DNA of 64,000 bases from JASHPR01 sp963842355 (GTDB lineage: Bacteria > Actinomycetota > Actinomycetes > Streptosporangiales > Streptosporangiaceae). Within the stretch, counting starts at the first letter, position 1, and every line of letters begins with the position of its first letter. Below the pieces are notes generated by a model. The model ran no database searches. It had not been told where the DNA came from and saw only the letters and a program-made list of their open reading frames with translations. The stretch lies in the NCBI GenBank assembly GCA_963842355.1, contig CAWJGC010000008.1, positions 186,001 through 250,000 of the forward strand, read 5' to 3'. This document shows, piece after piece, positions 35,442 through 45,367 of the stretch. The position numbers were made by a program, and so were the translations under genes.

Positions 35442-36314
35442 TCAAGCGGCCCGGCTGGCGTCGAGAAGTCCCCGGCGGCGGCGGATCGCGAGATCGAGCT
35501 TGGTGAACAGCGTGTCGACGACGACCCCGATGATCAGGATAACGATGATCACCGAGCTGACCCCGGCGAAGTCGAGGTTCTGCTGGTCGACCGCGAGTAG
35601 CTGGCCGATCGAGAGCTGGCCGACGATCGCGATGAAGAGCTCGGCCGCCATCAGGCTGCGCCAGGCGAACGCCCAGCCCTGCTTCAGCCCGGCGACGAAG
35701 GCGGGCAGCGACGCGGGCAAGATCAGGTAACGGTACAGCGCGACGCCATGCAGGCCCATGGTCTTCCCGGCCCGCAGCAGCAGCGGCGGGGTGTAGTCCA
35801 CGCCCGAGATCAGCCCGTTGGCGATGGACGGGGCCGCGCCGAGGATGACCACGAAGAGGATGGCCGACTCATTCTCACCGAAGAGGACGATCGCGAACGG
35901 GGCCCACGCGACCGACGGCATCGTCTGCAGGCCGGTGATGATCGACCCGACGGCCGCGCGCAGCGGCGGGATCCGCGCCACCAGGATGCCGGCCAACGAG
36001 CCGATGATCAGCGCCGCCGCGTAGCCGAGAACCGCGCTGCGCAGGGTCCAGCCGACGGTCTGCCAGAGCTGGGCGTGCTGCATCTGGCTCCAGAGGTCGG
36101 AGAAGACCGGCCCGGGCCCCTTCAGGACGTAGTGCTTCCACCCGGTGAGGGTCACCAGCTCCCAGGCGGCCAGGACCAGCGCCACCGCCAGGAGCTTCGG
36201 CCAGGCTGCCGACCACGCCCGGCGGGCGATCCGGCCCGGGTCCGCGGTGCGCGGCGCCGGCCCGAGATCGAGCTCGAGCCGGTCGAGCCCGTGCAGGGCC
36301 TGGTCAGTGGCCAT
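35442..36314 (-). CDS. ABC transporter permease, SsuC/TauC type
   Basis: 290-aa inner-membrane permease for sulfonate or related organosulfur compounds. About six helices and the BPD permease loop (GLHGVALYRYLILPASLPAFVAGLK-like; the EAA-type stretch lies near residues 178-200). Its start overlaps the ATPase gene's 3' end by 11 bases. Third gene of the lipoprotein-ATPase-permease operon. The same family also moves nitrate or thiamine precursors, so the substrate is an inference. Confidence 0.9.
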   Translation of the reverse strand: MATDQALHGLDRLELDLGPAPRTADPGRIARRAWSAAWPKLLAVALVLAAWELVTLTGWKHYVLKGPGPVFSDLWSQMQHAQLWQTVGWTLRSAVLGYAAALIIGSLAGILVARIPPLRAAVGSIITGLQTMPSVAWAPFAIVLFGENESAILFVVILGAAPSIANGLISGVDYTPPLLLRAGKTMGLHGVALYRYLILPASLPAFVAGLKQGWAFAWRSLMAAELFIAIVGQLSIGQLLAVDQQNLDFAGVSSVIIVILIIGVVVDTLFTKLDLAIRRRRGLLDASRAA

Positions 36315-37143
36315 GCCGCCCCATCTCCTCCCGGAGCCGCTCGGTGATCGTGTCGGCCAGCCTCGCGGTCTCGGCCGAGTTGACCCCCCGCGTCAAGTGG
36401 CGGGGCACCGGGTACTCCTCGATCACCCGGCCCGGCCGGCTGCTGAGCACGATGACCCGGTCACCGAGTCGGACCGCCTCGCGGACGTTGTGGGTCACGA
36501 ACAAGACCGTGAGGGTCTGCTCGGCGCAGATCCGCTCCAGCTCGTCGTGCAGCAGGTCGCGGGTCATCGCGTCGAGCGCCCCGAACGGCTCGTCCATGAG
36601 CAGCACGTCGGCGTCTTGGGCCAGCGCCCGGGCCAGCGCGACGCGCTGCCGCATGCCTCCCGACAGCTCGTGCGGCCGCTTGCTGCCGAACCCCTCGAGC
36701 CGCACCAGCTTCAGCAGGTCGCCGGTGCGGCGCCGCCGGTCCGCCTTGGGCACCCTCCTGGCCCGCAGCGCGAGCTCGACGTTGCTCGCCGCCGTCAGCC
36801 ACGGCAGCAGCCCGGGCTCCTGGAACATCATCGCCACCCGGTGGCCGTCGACATCCACCTCCCCGGCGGTAGCCGGGTCCAGGCCCGCGACCAGGGACAG
36901 CAGCGTGCTCTTCCCGCAGCCGGACGCGCCGATCAGGCACACGAACTCCCCGTGACCGACCGTCAGCGACACCCTGTCCAGGGCGAGCACGGAGCGCCCG
37001 CCAGTTCCGTAACGCTTGGAGACACCAGTCAGCCGGACCGCCGCCCGGCGATCCCCAGAGGGCGGTCCGGCGCTGTCACCACCGAAGGCTGACGCCCCCG
37101 GGGCCGGCCCCGGGGGCGCACCCTGGCGGTTGGTGACGCTCAC
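36304..37143 (-). CDS. ABC transporter ATP-binding protein, SsuB/TauB type
   Basis: 279-aa ATPase. Walker A GASGCGKST, Q-loop MFQEPGLLPW, signature LSGGMRQR, Walker B VLLMDEPFGALD and the H-loop FVTHNVREAV are all present; the FGALDAMTR stretch is typical of sulfonate/nitrate importers. It energises the SsuC-type permease. Overlaps the lipoprotein gene's end by four bases (ATGA-type coupling). Confidence 0.93.
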   Translation of the reverse strand: MSVTNRQGAPPGPAPGASAFGGDSAGPPSGDRRAAVRLTGVSKRYGTGGRSVLALDRVSLTVGHGEFVCLIGASGCGKSTLLSLVAGLDPATAGEVDVDGHRVAMMFQEPGLLPWLTAASNVELALRARRVPKADRRRRTGDLLKLVRLEGFGSKRPHELSGGMRQRVALARALAQDADVLLMDEPFGALDAMTRDLLHDELERICAEQTLTVLFVTHNVREAVRLGDRVIVLSSRPGRVIEEYPVPRHLTRGVNSAETARLADTITERLREEMGRHGH

Positions 37144-38204
37144 GAACTCACCTGCGGCTGGCCGTCGGCCGCCAGCAGCTTGTTGAGCGGCCCGAGGTCG
37201 TAGATCGCGCCCAGGTTCTGCACCGGCTTGAGCAGGCCGACGTCAACCGCGTGCTGGGCATCGGTGATCAGCGATGATGCGATCGGGTCATTCGTGAAAT
37301 TGACCTGCGCGAACGACGCAGCGACGACACTCGTCTTGAGGCTCTTGCCGCTGAGCGACGCCAGCTCGGCGTTGGCCGCCGTCTCCGCGGCCGGCTTGTT
37401 GCTGCTGATGAAGGCGTTCGACTGGATCTGGCCCTTGAGCAGCCCGCTGATGACCGACGGATGCGCCGAGATAAACGACTGGGTTGCCACCAGCTCCGTG
37501 GTGACGAACTGGCCACTGGGCCACAAACTGGCCTCGTTGACCAGCACGTGCCCGCCGTCTGCCAGCATCTCGGCGTCATAGGGGGCGGGCTCCCAGCCGC
37601 CGGCGATACTGCCCGACTTGAACGCGAGCACGGCGTCGGAGTTCGGCGTGATCGGCGTGATCGGCACGTCGCCGCCGCCGGTCGGCGTCGTGGTCAGGCC
37701 CTGCGCCTTGAGCCAGTAACGCATCGAGACGTCCTGGGTGTTGCCCAGCGAGGGCGAAGCGAGCTTCTGCCCCTTGAGCTGCGAGGCCTTCGTGATGCTC
37801 GGCTTGACCACGAGCGCGGCGCCGCCCGACGCGGCGCCGGAGATCACCCTGATGAGCGTTCCCCCGGAGGTCTGCCAGGCCTTGATCGCCGGATTCGGCC
37901 CTACGTACGCGGCGTCGAGCTGGCCCGCGAGCAGCGCCGTGGCTTCCTCCGTGCCGGTGCTGAACGGGTAGAGCTTCAGCGTGACGTTCTGGCCGAGATC
38001 CTTGGTGAAGAAACCTTCCTTGATTCCGACCAGTGCGCTGGCGTGCGTGATGTTCTCCAGGAACCCGAGCCGGAGCGTGACCGGGGCCGACGCGGTGTCC
38101 GCGGCTCCGGATGAGCCGGACGAGCCGGACGAGCCGGACGAGCCGCATCCGGCCGCCAGGACAGTTGCGGCAGCCACCCCGGCGGCAATCAGCGCTCTCT
38201 TCAT
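37140..38204 (-). CDS. ABC transporter substrate-binding lipoprotein, SsuA/TauA/NrtA type
   Basis: 354-aa surface lipoprotein. Signal peptide with lipobox LAAGC at residue ~20, then five repeats of Gly-Ser-Ser as a flexible tether. The mature part shows LGFLENITHASALVGIKEG, LDAAYVGPNPAIKAW and KLASPSLGNTQDVSMRYWL, as in aliphatic-sulfonate binding proteins. First gene of the operon. Upstream, 38222-38290 is unusually AT-rich (TATAGTAGACATATAGG) and presumably carries the promoter and regulator sites. Confidence 0.9.
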   Translation of the reverse strand: MKRALIAAGVAAATVLAAGCGSSGSSGSSGSSGAADTASAPVTLRLGFLENITHASALVGIKEGFFTKDLGQNVTLKLYPFSTGTEEATALLAGQLDAAYVGPNPAIKAWQTSGGTLIRVISGAASGGAALVVKPSITKASQLKGQKLASPSLGNTQDVSMRYWLKAQGLTTTPTGGGDVPITPITPNSDAVLAFKSGSIAGGWEPAPYDAEMLADGGHVLVNEASLWPSGQFVTTELVATQSFISAHPSVISGLLKGQIQSNAFISSNKPAAETAANAELASLSGKSLKTSVVAASFAQVNFTNDPIASSLITDAQHAVDVGLLKPVQNLGAIYDLGPLNKLLAADGQPQVSS

Positions 38205-38329
38205 GGTCGCCCCGTTCTCCTAGTAGCTTTATTTCAGATCTGTATAGTAGACATATAGGTAACGTCGTTTATACCACAGCCGACCGGGAGACGCACGCGC
38301 GGAAGTACTTAGGTCATGGCGGCCGGCCG

Positions 38330-38713
38330 TCAGCCGGCGTCGCCGGAGTCCCCGAAGGAGATGCCCTGCACGGAGGGGAACCTCTGCAGGCACTGCTGTA
38401 GCTGGGCCAGGTTGGCGTCACTGGCCTTGTCGGTGCGGTACGTCAGCGAGTACATCATGGTCGTCGGGTCCTGCTTGCGCGGCAGCGCCTCCGCCCGCAC
38501 GTTGGGGACGCGCGAGCAGGCCGCGCGGACCTTGAGCAGGGTCGCGACCGACGTGTTGGCCTTGAACTCCACCGTGGCCCATTGCTGGCCGAGCGCGGCA
38601 TCGAACTTCGCGCATCCCGCCAGGCCCGTGGCCAGGCCGGCGGCCAGCGCCATCGCGAGCACCGCTGCGGCCCGCCGCGGGACCCGGCTCGCGCGCTGGA
38701 CAGGCTCTGGCAC
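38330..38713 (-). CDS. Small secreted lipoprotein, unknown function
   Basis: 127 aa from GTG 38713. N-terminus RRAAAVLAMALAAGLATGLAGC is a lipoprotein signal with lipobox LAGC. The mature ~95 residues (ATVEFKANTSVATLLKVRAAC, then LTYRTDKASDANLAQLQQCL) contain two Cys that could pair. It resembles short actinobacterial lipoproteins without assigned role. Starts further upstream would put ~24 residues before the signal and are unlikely. Divergent from the GH15 gene. Confidence 0.7.
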   Translation of the reverse strand: MPEPVQRASRVPRRAAAVLAMALAAGLATGLAGCAKFDAALGQQWATVEFKANTSVATLLKVRAACSRVPNVRAEALPRKQDPTTMMYSLTYRTDKASDANLAQLQQCLQRFPSVQGISFGDSGDAG

Positions 38714-38811
38714 GCCCGCCAGCCTACCGCCGCCACCCGTGCCCCCCCGCAACAGCCGACCCGGGGTGCATCGCGGTAGTGTCACACCCCCCGGACTAAC
38801 ACGGAGGGACG

Positions 38812-40662
38812 ATGGCCGGGCTCATCGAGGATTACGCGATCATCGGGGACATGCAGTCGGCGGCCCTGATCAGCCGAGACGGCTCGGTCGACTGGCTGTG
38901 CCTACCGCGGTTCGACTCCCCGGCCTGCATGGCGGCGCTGCTCGGCGACGAGAACAACGGCCAGTGGCGGATCAGCCCGACCGCGGCGCAGGGCCCGCCG
39001 TCGCGGCGCGGCCAGGTCGACCGCTGCTACGAGGACTCCACGCTGATCCTGGAGACCGAGTGGCGAACGGCGGGCGGCGTCGTGCGCGTCATCGACTTCA
39101 TGCCGCCCCGCCGGGACGAGGCGCCGGTCCTGGTCCGGATCGTGGAAGGTGTGCAGGGCGCGGTCGAGATGGAGTGCGTGTGGCGGCTGCGCTTCGACTA
39201 CGGCAAGGTCCTGCCGTGGGTGCGCCGCATCGACCACGCCGTGGTCGCGATCGCGGGACCCGACTCGGTGTGGCTGCGCACCCCGGTCAGGCTGGTCGGC
39301 CACGACCTGGCGCACGAGGCGAGCTTCACGGTCCGGGCCGGCGAGCGGGTTCCGTTCGTGATGGCCTGGACGCCGTCGCATCTCGGCCCGCCCCCGGAGG
39401 TCGACCCGTACGAGGCGCTGGCCGCGACCAGCGAGTTCTGGGCGGACTGGGCCGGGCGGTGCAGTTACCAGGGGCAGCACCGCGACGCCGTGGTCCGGTC
39501 GCTGATCACGCTCAAGGCGCTCACGTACGCCCCCACCGGCGGCATCGTCGCGGCGGCGACGACCTCGCTGCCCGAGGACATCGGCGGCGTGCGGAACTGG
39601 GACTACCGCTACTGCTGGCTGCGCGACGCGACGATCACCCTGGAGGCGCTGCTGCGCACCGGCTACACCGAGGAGGCCTCGCAGTGGCGGGAGTGGCTCG
39701 GGCGCGCGATCGCCGGGGATCCCCGCGACGTGCAGATCATGTACGGCGTGGCGGGCGAGCGCAGGCTCGAGGAATGGCAGGCGGAGTGGCTGTCCGGCTA
39801 CGAGAACTCGGCGCCGGTGCGGATCGGCAACGCGGCCGTCAGCCAGCGCCAGCTTGACGTGTACGGCGAGGTGATCGACGCCATCACGCTCGGGAGGCAG
39901 GCGGGCCTGAGGTTCGACAGCCACACCTGGAGCCTGGTGCGGGCGCTGCTGAGGTTCCTGGAGCGGAACTGGGACCAGCCGGACGAGGGGATCTGGGAGG
40001 TCCGGGGGCCGCGGCGGCACTTCGTCCACTCCAAGGTCATGGCCTGGGTCGCCTTCGACCGGGCGATCCGGGTCGCCGAACTGGGCCAGCCGGGCGCCGA
40101 GGAACGGTGGCGGGCGGTGCGCGACCGCATCCACGCCGAGGTATGCGAGCGGGGCTACGACGCCGGCCGCGGCACGTTCACGCAGTACTACGGCAGCACC
40201 CAGCTGGACGCGGCCGTGCTGCTGATCCCCGAGGTCGGGTTCCTGCCGCCGGGCGACCCGCGCGTGGTGTCCACGGTGGAGACCATCCAGCGCGAGCTCG
40301 TGAGCGGCGGCCTGGTCCTCAGGTACACCCAGCCGGACGCCGCGGCGGCGGGGTCGCAGACCCAGGTCGACGGCCTGACCGGGGGCGAGGGAGCGTTCCT
40401 CGCCTGCAGCTTCTGGCTGGTGAACGCGCTGCACATGATCGGCCGGCACGACGAGGCGGCGAAGCTGTTCGACCGGCTGCTGTCGCTGCGCAACGACCTC
40501 GGGCTGCTCAGCGAGGAGTACGACCCGCGCTACGCCCGGCAGGTTGGCAATTTCCCGCAGGCGTTCAGCCACATGCCGCTGATCCAGGCGGCACTCAACC
40601 TGGAGGGACACGCCGGTCACCACGGCCGTCGCCCGGCCGCGCGGCCGTCGCCAGCGCCCTGA
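38812..40662 (+). CDS. Glycoside hydrolase family 15 protein (trehalase/glucoamylase type)
   Basis: 616-aa cytosolic GH15. N-terminal beta-sandwich (IEDYAIIGDMQSAALISRDGSVDWLCLPRFD) followed by the (alpha/alpha)6 catalytic domain with RNWDYRYCWLRDATITLEAL and the late EEYDPRYARQVGNFPQAFSH. These match mycobacterial and streptomycete trehalases of the GH15 type. No secretion signal, in line with turnover of internal trehalose. ATG 38812 follows CGGAGGGACG. Substrate choice between trehalose and maltodextrin cannot be settled from sequence alone. Confidence 0.88.
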   Translation: MAGLIEDYAIIGDMQSAALISRDGSVDWLCLPRFDSPACMAALLGDENNGQWRISPTAAQGPPSRRGQVDRCYEDSTLILETEWRTAGGVVRVIDFMPPRRDEAPVLVRIVEGVQGAVEMECVWRLRFDYGKVLPWVRRIDHAVVAIAGPDSVWLRTPVRLVGHDLAHEASFTVRAGERVPFVMAWTPSHLGPPPEVDPYEALAATSEFWADWAGRCSYQGQHRDAVVRSLITLKALTYAPTGGIVAAATTSLPEDIGGVRNWDYRYCWLRDATITLEALLRTGYTEEASQWREWLGRAIAGDPRDVQIMYGVAGERRLEEWQAEWLSGYENSAPVRIGNAAVSQRQLDVYGEVIDAITLGRQAGLRFDSHTWSLVRALLRFLERNWDQPDEGIWEVRGPRRHFVHSKVMAWVAFDRAIRVAELGQPGAEERWRAVRDRIHAEVCERGYDAGRGTFTQYYGSTQLDAAVLLIPEVGFLPPGDPRVVSTVETIQRELVSGGLVLRYTQPDAAAAGSQTQVDGLTGGEGAFLACSFWLVNALHMIGRHDEAAKLFDRLLSLRNDLGLLSEEYDPRYARQVGNFPQAFSHMPLIQAALNLEGHAGHHGRRPAARPSPAP

Positions 40663-40780
40663 ATTTTTCGTTCAAGAACGCAAGTCGCGGGCAGCTCCCG
40701 GCCCGCGCCGGCCGGGCCGGGGCCAAGATCGCCGGGCGGCCCCCCGGTATGGCACCGGAAATGCCAGACTTGGGGCTGTC

Positions 40781-41683
40781 ATGGCAGCACGTCCGCACAT
40801 CCTGGTCGTCAACGGCCGCAAGGTCCGCCAGCCGGTCTTCGTCATCGGTGCCCCGCATTCGGGGGCGGACCTGCTGGCCCGCGCGCTCAAGAGCTCGGCG
40901 GGCTTCCACGTGACGATCGGCCAGCGCAGCGTGATGAGCGTCGTGTACGCGTTCGCGCGCAGCCCGTCGATCCAGCGCGGCCGGGGCGAGGCGGCGGCGA
41001 CCGTGCTGCGCGACGCCTTCGCGCAGGCCTGGCAGGTCACCGCGCACGGGTGCCTGGCCTGCTCGCCCGCCTGCCGGGACGCGGCCGGGCTGAACGGCGT
41101 CGGCGTCTGCGTGGCCGAGCGCGACATCCGCCGGTACGGTGACGCCACCCCGGACCTGATGTACTGCGCCGAGGGCCTGGTCGACGCGTTCCCCGACGCG
41201 CGGATCGTGCAGATCATCCGCGACGGCCGGGACGTGGTCGCCGCGATGCTCGCGGACGCCGACGCGCTGGCCTGGTTCAAGCCCGGGGTGGCCAACGTGG
41301 ACAGCGAGTTCCCCAACCCGTTCTTCGGCATCGAGACCGAAGCCGACCTGGCCGCGTGGCCCGGCCTCTCGCTGGCCGGAAAGTGCGCGATGCGCTGGCG
41401 GGGCTCGGTCCGGGCGATGGCCAGGCTGCGCAGCAGCATGCCCGCCGAACGGCTGACCACGCTGCGCTACGAGCAGGTCATCAGGCAGCCTGGCGCGGCG
41501 GCGCGGGCCGTGTCCGGCTTCATCGACGCCGACGTGGCCGCGATCGGGATCCGGGCTCGCGGGCGCGGGGACCCGATGGCCGTCCAGTCGGGCGGCTGGC
41601 GCCGCACGCTGACGGCTCAGCAGGTCACCGACGTCGAGCAGGTCGCAGGCCTCGACCTGCGGCGGGTGGGATACGGGACCTGA
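40781..41683 (+). CDS. Sulfotransferase family protein
   Basis: 300 aa. The 5'-phosphosulfate loop reads VIGAPHSGADLLARAL (residues ~20-36; usual form GxxRSGTT/S), and the 3'-phosphate stretch is IIRDGRDVVAAMLADA with the conserved RDGRDV. A six-cysteine middle segment (HGCLACSPACRDAAGLNGVGVC) is unusual and could bind metal. It transfers sulfate from PAPS to an unknown glycolipid or metabolite. The first loop departs from consensus, so activity is not certain. Confidence 0.82.
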   Translation: MAARPHILVVNGRKVRQPVFVIGAPHSGADLLARALKSSAGFHVTIGQRSVMSVVYAFARSPSIQRGRGEAAATVLRDAFAQAWQVTAHGCLACSPACRDAAGLNGVGVCVAERDIRRYGDATPDLMYCAEGLVDAFPDARIVQIIRDGRDVVAAMLADADALAWFKPGVANVDSEFPNPFFGIETEADLAAWPGLSLAGKCAMRWRGSVRAMARLRSSMPAERLTTLRYEQVIRQPGAAARAVSGFIDADVAAIGIRARGRGDPMAVQSGGWRRTLTAQQVTDVEQVAGLDLRRVGYGT

Positions 41684-41741
41684 CGCACGCGGCCGGGCGC
41701 ACGGCCGTGACCGGGCCGCGGCCGGGTAGGCTGTCGGTTTC

Positions 41742-43379
41742 GTGACGGCCACACTCGTCGCCCGGGGCCTGGCGGCGCGCCGCGGCGACCGCCCGCTGTT
41801 CTCCGATCTCGATCTGACCGTCGGGCCCGGCGACGTGATCGGCCTCGTCGGGGTCAACGGCGCGGGCAAGTCCACGCTGCTGCGCCTGCTCGCGGGCGAG
41901 AGTACCCCGGAGTCGGGCACGGTCGCGCTCAGCCCCCCGGAGGCGACCGTCGGGTACCTGCCGCAGGAGCCTGACCGCCGGCCGGGAGAGACCGTGCGGC
42001 GGTTCCTCGCCCGCCGTACCGGCGTGGCCGCGGCGAACGACACCCTGCAGGCGGGGGCCAGCGCGCTGGCCGAGGGGGCCCCGGGGGCGGATGACGAGTA
42101 CTCGCGCGCGCTGGAGCGCTGGCTCGCGCTCGGCGGCGCCGACCTGGAGGCCCGCGCCGACGCCGTCGCCGCCGATCTCGGCCTGACCGTGGATCTCGAC
42201 CACGCGATGACGGCGCTGTCCGGCGGCCAGGCCGCGCGGGCCGGGCTGGCGTCGCTGCTGCTGAGCCGGTACGACGTGTTCCTGCTGGACGAGCCGACGA
42301 ACGACCTGGACCTGCCCGGCCTGGCCCGGCTGGAAGCGTTCGTGCAGGGTCAGCGCGCCGGGATCGTCCTGGTCAGCCACGACCGGGAGTTCCTCAGCCG
42401 GACCGTGACCCGGATCGTCGAACTCGACCTGGTTCAGCAGCAGGTCACGACGTTCGGCGGTGGCTACGCGGCCTACCTCGAGGAACGCGAGGTGGCGCGC
42501 AGGCACGCGCGCGAGGAGTACGACCGGTACGCCGGCACCCGGGCGGGCCTGGAGGAGCGGGCCCGGTCGCAGCGCGCCTGGATGGAGAAGGGGGTCAAGA
42601 ACGCGCGGCGCAAGCCGCCGGACAACGACCGCGCGGCGCGCGGGTTCCGCATCGAGGCGACCGAGAAGCAGGCAGCGAAGGCGCGCCAGACCGAGCGCCT
42701 GATCGAGCGGCTCGATGTCGTCTCCGAGCCCCGCAAGGAATGGGAACTGCGCATGCAGATCGGGGTCGCGCCCCGGGCGGGGGCGATCGTCGCCACGGCG
42801 CGCGGCGCTGTCGTGCGGCGCGGCGGTTTCACGCTCGGCCCGGTCGACCTGCAGATCGACTGGGCCGACCGGGTCTGCGTCACGGGCCCGAACGGCGCGG
42901 GCAAGACCACGCTCATCGACGCGCTGCTCGGCCGGATCCCGCTGGACGAGGGGTACGCGGCGCTAGGTCCCGGTGTCGTGGTGGGTGAGATCGACCAGGC
43001 CCGCGGCGCGTTCCTGGGCGCGGAGCCGCTGCTGGACGCGTTCGGGGCCGCGGTGCCGGCCCTGGTGACGGCGGACATCCGCACCCTGCTCGCGAAGTTC
43101 GGCCTGCGGGCCGCGCACGTGCTGCGGCCGGCCGGCACGCTCTCGCCGGGCGAGCGCACGCGGGCCGCGCTCGCGCTGCTGCAGGCGCGGGGGGCCAACC
43201 TGCTGGTACTCGACGAGCCGACGAACCACCTCGACCTGCCCGCGATCGAGCAACTGGAGTCCGCGCTCGCGTCCTACCCGGGCACGCTGATCCTGGTGAC
43301 CCACGACCGGCGGATGCTCGAAGCCGTGGCGACCAGCCGGCGGATCGAGGTGGCGGACGGCCGGGTCACGGACCGCTGA
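41742..43379 (+). CDS. ABC-F family ATPase
   Basis: 545-aa soluble protein with two nucleotide-binding domains and no membrane part. NBD1: VNGAGKST, LSGGQAARAG, FLLDEPTNDLD. NBD2: PNGAGKTT, LSPGERTRAALA, LVLDEPTNHLD. The linker (~residues 240-330) is rich in Arg/Lys/Glu and should reach the ribosomal P-site region. ABC-F proteins rescue or modulate translating ribosomes or give antibiotic protection; the subfamily is not clear. The 3' end overlaps the convergent ABC exporter by 14 bases. Confidence 0.92.
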   Translation: MTATLVARGLAARRGDRPLFSDLDLTVGPGDVIGLVGVNGAGKSTLLRLLAGESTPESGTVALSPPEATVGYLPQEPDRRPGETVRRFLARRTGVAAANDTLQAGASALAEGAPGADDEYSRALERWLALGGADLEARADAVAADLGLTVDLDHAMTALSGGQAARAGLASLLLSRYDVFLLDEPTNDLDLPGLARLEAFVQGQRAGIVLVSHDREFLSRTVTRIVELDLVQQQVTTFGGGYAAYLEEREVARRHAREEYDRYAGTRAGLEERARSQRAWMEKGVKNARRKPPDNDRAARGFRIEATEKQAAKARQTERLIERLDVVSEPRKEWELRMQIGVAPRAGAIVATARGAVVRRGGFTLGPVDLQIDWADRVCVTGPNGAGKTTLIDALLGRIPLDEGYAALGPGVVVGEIDQARGAFLGAEPLLDAFGAAVPALVTADIRTLLAKFGLRAAHVLRPAGTLSPGERTRAALALLQARGANLLVLDEPTNHLDLPAIEQLESALASYPGTLILVTHDRRMLEAVATSRRIEVADGRVTDR

Positions 43380-45300
43380 GCGCCGCCGCGGTCTCCTGGC
43401 GGGCGAACTGGGTGCGGTACAGCTCGGCGTACAGTCCGCCGGCGGCGAGCAGTTCGTCGTGCGTGCCGCGCTCGCGGACCTGGCCGTCCTCGATGACCAG
43501 GATCTGGTCGGCCTCGCGGATGGTGGACAGGCGGTGGGCGATCACCAGCGACGTGCGCCCGGCCAGCGCGGTCTTCAGCGCCCGCTGGACGGCGACTTCG
43601 GACTCGGAGTCCAGGTGCGCGGTGGCCTCGTCGAGGACCACGACGGCGGGCGCCTTGAGCAGCAGCCGGGCCAGGGCGATGCGCTGTTTCTCGCCGCCGG
43701 ACAGCCGGTAGCCGCGGTCGCCGACGATGGTGTCCAGGCCGTCGGGCAGCACCGAGATCAGGTCCCAGATCTGGGCGGCCCGGCACGCCTCGATCACTTC
43801 CTGTTCTGTTGCCCCGGGCCGGGCGTAGGCCAGGTTCGTCCGGATCGTGTCGTGGAACAGGTGTGCGTCCTGGGTGACCACGCCGACCGCGTCGTGCAGC
43901 GATTCCTGGGTCACGTCCCTGATGTCGGTCCCGCCGAGCCGCACCGCGCCCTCGTCGGGGTCATACAGCCGCGACACCAGGTGCGTGATCGTGGTCTTGC
44001 CCGCGCCCGACGGGCCGACCAGCGCGGTCAGCTTCCTGGCCGGGGCGGTGAAGCTCACGTCGTGCAGCACGCCCAGGTTGGCGTCGGTGCGCTCGGGCGC
44101 GGGCAGCGCGATCGACTCCAGCGACGCCAGCGACACCTCGGACGCCGCCGGGTAGCGGAACGACACATGGTCGAAGACGATGTCGGCCGCGGGCCCGGCG
44201 GCGCCGGCCGATGGCCGGTCCCCGGCTCCCGCGAGCACCAGCGGCGCCGCGTCCGGCCGGTCCTCGATCAGCGGCTTGAGGTCGAGCACCTCGAACACCC
44301 GGTCAAAGCTGACCAGCGCGGTCATCACGTTGACCTGAACGTTGGACAGGGAGGTGATCGGCCCGTACAGCCGGCTCAGCAGTCCGGCCAGCGCCACCAG
44401 CGCGCCGACCTGGAAGGCGCCGTCGATGACCAGCTTGCCGCCGACCCCGTAGACGATCGCGGTGGCCATCGAGGCCAGCAGCGTCAGCGCGATGAACAGC
44501 GCGCTGCCGTACATGGCCTGGACCACGCCGATGTCCCTGACCCTCGCCGCCCGGTCGGCGAACACCTGGTTCTCGCGGTCCGGCTTCCCGAACAGCTTGA
44601 CCAGCATCGCGCCGGCCACGTTGAAGCGCTCGGTCATCGTCGAGCCCATCGCGGCGTCGAGCTGCATCGATTCCCGGGTCAGCCGCTGCAGCCTGCGCCC
44701 GACCAGCCGGGCCGGGATCAGGAACACCGGAAGCAGCAGCAGGGCGATGACCGTGACCAGCCAGGAGTAGTAGAACATCGCCGCCAGCACCAGGGCGAGC
44801 TGCAGCACGCTGGACACCACCGACGACAGCGTGGAGGTGAGCGCCTGCTGCGCGCCGATCACGTCGCTGTTGAGCCTGCTGACCAGCGAGCCGGTCTGGG
44901 CCCGGGTGAAGAACGCCAGCGGCTGCCGCTGCACGTGGCCGAACACCTGCGTGCGCAGGTCGTAGATGAGCCCCTCGCCCACCCGCGCGGTGAAGTAGCG
45001 CGAGACCACGCTCAGGAACGCGTCGAACACGGCCAGGCTCACCACCACGCCGGCCAGCGCCAGCACGACGCCGGTGCGCTTGGGCAGGATGCCCTTGTCG
45101 ATGATCACGCCGAGCAGGACCGGATACGACACGGTGACCACCGCGTCCAGGGCGGCGGCCAGCAGGAAGATCGCGAGATCCCAGCGGTACGGGCGCGCGT
45201 AACCCATGATCCGGCGGACGGTCCCCGGCTTCAGCCGCTGCCTGGTCACCGAGGGATCCCGGGAGAATCCGCGCATCGCGTGCCACTGGTTAGCGTACAT
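43366..45300 (-). CDS. ABC transporter, fused permease and ATPase (exporter)
   Basis: 644-aa half-transporter. The transmembrane domain (residues ~35-330, six helices) is followed by an NBD with GPSGAGKTT, the Q-loop VVTQDAHLFHDTIR, signature LSGGEKQR, Walker B VVVLDEAT and AHRLSTIREAD. All catalytic elements are intact, so it can act as a homodimer. Substrate unknown. The N-terminal ATG at 45300 is chosen; an internal Met nine codons on is also possible. Confidence 0.92.
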   Translation of the reverse strand: MYANQWHAMRGFSRDPSVTRQRLKPGTVRRIMGYARPYRWDLAIFLLAAALDAVVTVSYPVLLGVIIDKGILPKRTGVVLALAGVVVSLAVFDAFLSVVSRYFTARVGEGLIYDLRTQVFGHVQRQPLAFFTRAQTGSLVSRLNSDVIGAQQALTSTLSSVVSSVLQLALVLAAMFYYSWLVTVIALLLLPVFLIPARLVGRRLQRLTRESMQLDAAMGSTMTERFNVAGAMLVKLFGKPDRENQVFADRAARVRDIGVVQAMYGSALFIALTLLASMATAIVYGVGGKLVIDGAFQVGALVALAGLLSRLYGPITSLSNVQVNVMTALVSFDRVFEVLDLKPLIEDRPDAAPLVLAGAGDRPSAGAAGPAADIVFDHVSFRYPAASEVSLASLESIALPAPERTDANLGVLHDVSFTAPARKLTALVGPSGAGKTTITHLVSRLYDPDEGAVRLGGTDIRDVTQESLHDAVGVVTQDAHLFHDTIRTNLAYARPGATEQEVIEACRAAQIWDLISVLPDGLDTIVGDRGYRLSGGEKQRIALARLLLKAPAVVVLDEATAHLDSESEVAVQRALKTALAGRTSLVIAHRLSTIREADQILVIEDGQVRERGTHDELLAAGGLYAELYRTQFARQETAAALSGP

Positions 45301-45367
45301 AGCGCGGGAAACCTCCCGGCCGCCGCGGTTCTTCCCGGGTCAGCTCACGGCGAACCGGCCGGAGCCG

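Noticed and set aside
38890..38930. tRNA T-arm-like string (GGTTCGACTCC)
   Set aside because: It lies within the conserved coding sequence of the GH15 enzyme and has no matching cloverleaf.
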